From assembly GCA_026874595.1 (NCBI GenBank), contig CM049318.1:10280241-10344240 (forward strand): DNA of 64,000 nucleotides, given 5' to 3'. The translations under genes and the position numbers were made by a program. Under the pieces are notes generated by a model that worked only from the letters and a program-made list of their open reading frames with translations, did no database searches and was not told the DNA's origin. This document shows positions 60,117-64,000 of this stretch, piece by piece; positions within the stretch are counted from its first letter, which is position 1, and every line of letters starts with the position of its first letter. This DNA is from Sipunculus nudus. Its lineage: Eukaryota > Annelida > Sipuncula > Golfingiida > Sipunculidae.

Positions 60117-60555
60117 AAACCGCCACAGCGACATAACAGCGACACCTGTCGGTATCAACTGGCAGTGGGTGTATGGACTATGGACACCGCTGTATCAATA
60201 GGAAAGATCAGGATTATTATATCCTTGATGAATATAAACGTCATTAACGTACCTAATCTGTAGGCATTCAACGCGATAATGGACATGGTTCATAATTTGT
60301 TTTGTGATATCAGACTTTTAGGCCAAACTACTTAGTAGTAAACATAATGACAAATAAATGATCCTAAATAAAGCATTAGCATTATAAAAATCTAAATCCC
60401 AGTTCACATAAAGTCTCAAACTCAAAGAGGTTTATTATTTTATTAACGATTAAAGATTATATACTTAATGTTTTGGGGTATTGTTGTAAAGTCCATGGTT
60501 CGTTTCTCCCATAGGCAGTGTTATATAATAACTTCTCTATCATAACAAAAACAAC

Positions 60556-60595
60556 AATGAATAATAATAATAATAATAACAATAATAATATGATA

Positions 60596-60641
<46 letters not shown>

Positions 60642-60715
60642 TAATATAATATAATATAATATAATAAAATATAATATAATATAATTATAATTATATTAAT
60701 AATAATGATAATAAT
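60556..60715. repeat. (AAT)n and ATAAT-type array
   Basis: AATAAT repeats shade into ATAATATAAT repeats. Translated frames here are simple-repeat artefacts. Confidence 0.95.
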
Positions 60716-61596
60716 GATAAACAAGTAAACTAGAGTTATATTTGTACATGTTCTTTTAAGCGACCTTAAATAACTCATATCTAAAGATATTATATACGTT
60801 TATAAATATGACGTATGCAATAAACTATACCAACTAATTAATTATGTTACTGAGTGTTATTGTGTTCAGTACTTGACTGTACAAAGAGTGCATGTATGTT
60901 TGTGTTTAATGCATGCGTTATACCAGAATTCCTTATTGTAACGATTCTGTTGTGAACATGACCCACGGATAAGAGAGCATCAGCACATAGACACTGTGCC
61001 CACGTACAGACACACCGATTGATCGGTTAAAGGAAAATAAGGAAAAATATATAATTCATCTGGCTAAGCCGATGTTGGGACCATTCTCATTAATTCATAG
61101 GCTTCGACACTGACCATTACACATTTAGTAAAATAATCCGGCCAGGAGAAACATCCTCTGTGTGAGGCTGCTGAAATATATATAAACAGAATATATAGTT
61201 CAGCATTCTGTCTCTGACGCTCGGGCAGGAATCGACCCAGCACCTCCCGAAGTAATGCAGGTCTCGATCGAGATCAGTCTCGAGAGCAAGCCGGTCTCAA
61301 GACCTACATGACTGCTTTGGATATTTTTCAGGATCTCGGAGGTCTTGAAAAAAACTGCTCTAAGTTTCTACAGCTGGTCTCAACTTCGAGCAGAAACTCA
61401 GGATGTGCACATGTTCGATTTGGTCTCTGTTTATTTTTTTTTCTTTACACAACAAAATAAAGCTACATGCATGTCTTAAATACTGGCAGCAATATACATA
61501 GCAACTAGTTCATGAGGAATGTTCAGAGGTTTTATGCAAGGGAACGTTTGATTTGTTGTAAGGTAGGAATTTGGTCTCTCTTTCTCGGAAACATGT

Positions 61597-64000
61597 CGTG
61601 TCGGATCCCATGGTCTCGGTCTTGTTCTCGGAACCCCTGGTCTCGGTTCCTATGGTCTTTGATCCGATGGTCTCGGATTCTATTGTCTCGGATCCCATGG
61701 TCTCGGGTCATATGGTCTCGGGTCATATGGTCTCGGATCCCATGATTTTGGGTCCTAAAGGCTCGGATTCAGTGTTCTCAGGTTTCATGGTTTCGGATCC
61801 CATGGTCGCGGTTTTGTTCTCGGGTCTTATTGTCTGGGGTCCTATGGTCTCGGATCCCATGGTATCGTTCTTGATCTTGTTCTCGGATCCCATGGTGTCG
61901 GTTCCTTTGGTCTCAAATCACATGGTCTCGGGACCTATGGTCTCAGATCCAGTGGTCTCGGGTCCTATGGTCTCAGATCCCGTGGTCTAGGGTCCTATGG
62001 TCTCGGGTCCTATGGTCTTTGATCCCATGGTCTCGGGTCCCATGGTCTCGGGTCTTACGGTCTCGAATCTAATAGCCTCGGGTCCTATGGTCTTTGATCC
62101 AATGGTCTCAGGTCCTATGGTCTCGGGTTCTATTGTCTCGGACCCCATGGTCTCGGGTCTTATGGTCTTTGATCCCATGGTCTCGGTCTTGTTCTCGAAT
62201 CCAATGATCCCGGGTCCTATGGTCTTTGATCCAATGGTCTCGGGTCCTATGGTCTCGGATCCCATGGTCTCGGGTCCTATGGTCTCAAATCCCATGGTCC
62301 CGGTCTTGTTCTCGGATACCATGGTCTCGGGTCTTTTGCCTCAGATCCCGTGGTCTCAGGTCCTTTGTTCTCAGATACCATGGTCTCGGTCTTGTTCTCG
62401 AATCTAATAGTCTCGGGTCCTATGGGTTTTGATTCCATGGTCTTAGGTCCTATGGTCTCTGGTCTATGCTTCGGATCCCATTGTCTCGGGTCCTATGGTC
62501 TCGGATCCCGTGGTCTCAGTCTTGTTTTCGATTCCCATGGTCTCGGGTCCTATGGTCTCGAATCCCATTATCTCGGGTCCTATGGTCTCGGATCCCTTGG
62601 TATCGGTCTTGTTTACGGACCCACGGTCTCGGTTTTGTTCTCGGGTCTTATTGTCTCGGGTCCTATGGTCTCGGATACCATAGTCTCGGGTCCTATGGCC
62701 ACTGATCCCATGGTCTCGGGTCCTATGGTCAGGGGTCCTATTGTCTCGGATCCCCTGGTCTCTGGTTCTATGGTCTCAGATGCCGTAGTCTCGGTCTTGT
62801 TCTCGGATTCCCTGGTCTCGGGTCCTATGGTCTTTGATCCCATGGTCTCGGGTCCTATGGTCTCGGGACCTATGGTCTTTGATCCCATGGTCTCGGGTCC
62901 TATGGTCAGGGGTCCTATTGTCTCGGATCCCCTGGTCTCTGGTTCTATGGTCTCAGATGCCGTGGTCTCGGTCTTGTTGTCGGATTCCCTGGTCTCGGGT
63001 CCTATGGTATTTGATCCCATGGTCTCGGGTCCTATAGTCTCGGGACCTATAGTCTTTGATCCCATGGTCTCGGGTCCATTGGTCTCGGGTCTTAGGTCAT
63101 GGATCCCCTGGTCTCTGGTTCTATGGTCTCAGATGCCGTGGTCTCGGTCTTGTTCTCGGATTCCCTGGTCTCTGGTCCTATGGTATTTGATCCCATGGTC
63201 TCGGGTCCTATGGTCTCGGGACCTATGGTCTTTGATCCCATGGTCTCGGGTCCTATGGTCAGGGGTCCTATTGTGTCGGATCCCCTGGTCTCTGGTTCTA
63301 TGGTCTCAGATGCCGTGGTCTCGGTCTTGTTCTCGGATTCCCTGGTCTCGGGTCCTATGGTATTTGATCCCATGGTCTCGGGTCCTATAGTCTCGGGACC
63401 TATGGTCTTTGATCCCATGGTCTCGGGTCCATTGGTCTCGGGTCTTACGGTCTCGGATCCCATGGTCTCGGGTCCTATGGTCTCGAATCCCATAGTCTCG
63501 GTTTTGCTCTCGTATCCCATTGTCCCGGTGTTGTTCTCGAATCCAATGGTCCCATGTACTATGGTCTTTGATTTAATGGTCTCGGGTTTTATGGCCTCGG
63601 GTCCTATTGTCTCGGATCCCATGGTCTCGGGCTTTATGGTCTTTGATCCCATGGTCTTGATCTTGTTCACGAATCCAATGGTCTCGGGTCCTATGGTCTT
63701 TGATCCAATGGTCTTCCGTCGTATGGTCTCAGATCCCATGGTCTCCGTCTTGTTCTAAAAATCCAATGGTCTCGGGTCCTATGGTCTTTGATCGAATAGT
63801 CTCGGTTTTGTTCTCGGATCCCATGGTTTCGGGTCCTATGGTCTGAGATCCCGTGGTCTCGGCCTTGTTCTCGAATCCAATAGTCTCGGGTCCTGTGGTC
63901 TTTGATTCCATGGTCTCGGGTCCTATGGTATCTGGTCCTATGCTTCGGATCCCACTGTCTCGGGTCCTATGGTCTCGGATCCAATGGTTTCAGCTCCTAT
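61597..64000 (+). repeat. 15-bp minisatellite with ~177-bp higher-order period
   Basis: The basic unit is YATGGTCTCGGGTCC / TATGGTCTTTGATCC (15 bp). A recurrent 27-bp variant adds TCTTGTTCTCGG. From 62755 a higher-order block beginning CTGGTCTCTGGTTCTATGG recurs at 62932, 63108 and 63285 (periods 177, 176, 177). The array runs off the right edge. Because 15 and 27 are multiples of three and the unit lacks stops in most frames, long frames arise on both strands (MVSGP/MVFDP repeats on plus, ETMGS/KTIGP repeats on minus). I found no splice, start or domain evidence for a gene. Confidence 0.95.

Larger units (their letters stand above)
59519..61282 (+). repeat. Dispersed duplication, copy B
   Basis: Same orientation as 7498-8665, collinear in two blocks, with about 600 bp more in the middle. 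The extra DNA includes a run of 24 C (60093-60116) and an AAT/ATA array (about 60556-60715). The right end carries TCTCGATCGAGATCAGTCTCGA and, on the minus strand, a tRNA B-box-like GGGTCGATTCC absent from copy A. Confidence 0.8.

Noticed and set aside
60521-60778. Ile-rich frame on the minus strand
   Set aside because: Translation of the (AAT)n array.
62350-63758. Large repetitive protein gene on either strand
   Set aside because: Both strands are open because the 15-bp unit is stop-poor. Frame changes inside the array and the lack of start or splice context argue against a gene.

Overview
This window is eukaryotic genomic DNA, most likely from a bivalve or other lophotrochozoan mollusc. 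It is AT-rich and intron-rich, carries many (TA)n, (TG)n and (AAT)n tracts, and holds few genes. The mollusc call rests on pearl-like tandem repeats ending in ACGG-rich runs, on families carrying AGGTCAAGGTCA/TGACCTTTGACC, and on membrane-anchored C-type lectin-like exons. No prokaryotic feature is present, and no gene is complete by inspection.

The main cellular content is on the minus strand. The best model is a C-type lectin-like receptor running from about 43.1 kb down to 27.8 kb. It has eight candidate exons whose junction phases agree: an upstream Cys-containing exon, two C-type lectin domains split over two exons each, two Ser/Thr-rich stalk exons, and a final exon with a membrane helix and short tail. 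A related unprocessed pseudogene lies at 9.8-13.1 kb, with two frameshifts and a lost splice acceptor against the first gene. A third broken copy of the membrane exon lies at 14.9-15.1 kb. Together they are the remains of a tandem receptor cluster. A second minus-strand locus at 48.4-50.5 kb has two phase-compatible exons of a Cys-rich protein I do not recognise.

Most of the rest is transposon debris. At 0.9-6.9 kb a broken endonuclease/RT LINE sits between two 340-400 bp direct repeats. LINE RT remnants lie at 13.5-14.0 kb and 36.6-38.3 kb. A Ty3/gypsy pol relic at 19.9-25.0 kb is split by a 2.77 kb insertion with 5-bp flanking repeats. A second gypsy fragment with polypurine tract and 3' LTR lies at 52.8-54.3 kb, and a related LTR at 14.2-14.8 kb. 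A 4.2 kb pearl/Helitron-like array with a 337-bp period fills 31.0-35.3 kb. There are two copies of a small inverted-repeat element and several tRNA-derived SINE heads.

Larger structure: about 1.2 kb at 7.5-8.7 kb is copied again, with insertions, at 59.5-61.3 kb. Just beyond the second copy, a 15-bp minisatellite with a higher-order period near 177 bp runs from 61.6 kb off the right edge. Its long open frames on both strands come from its stop-poor unit and are probably not a gene.
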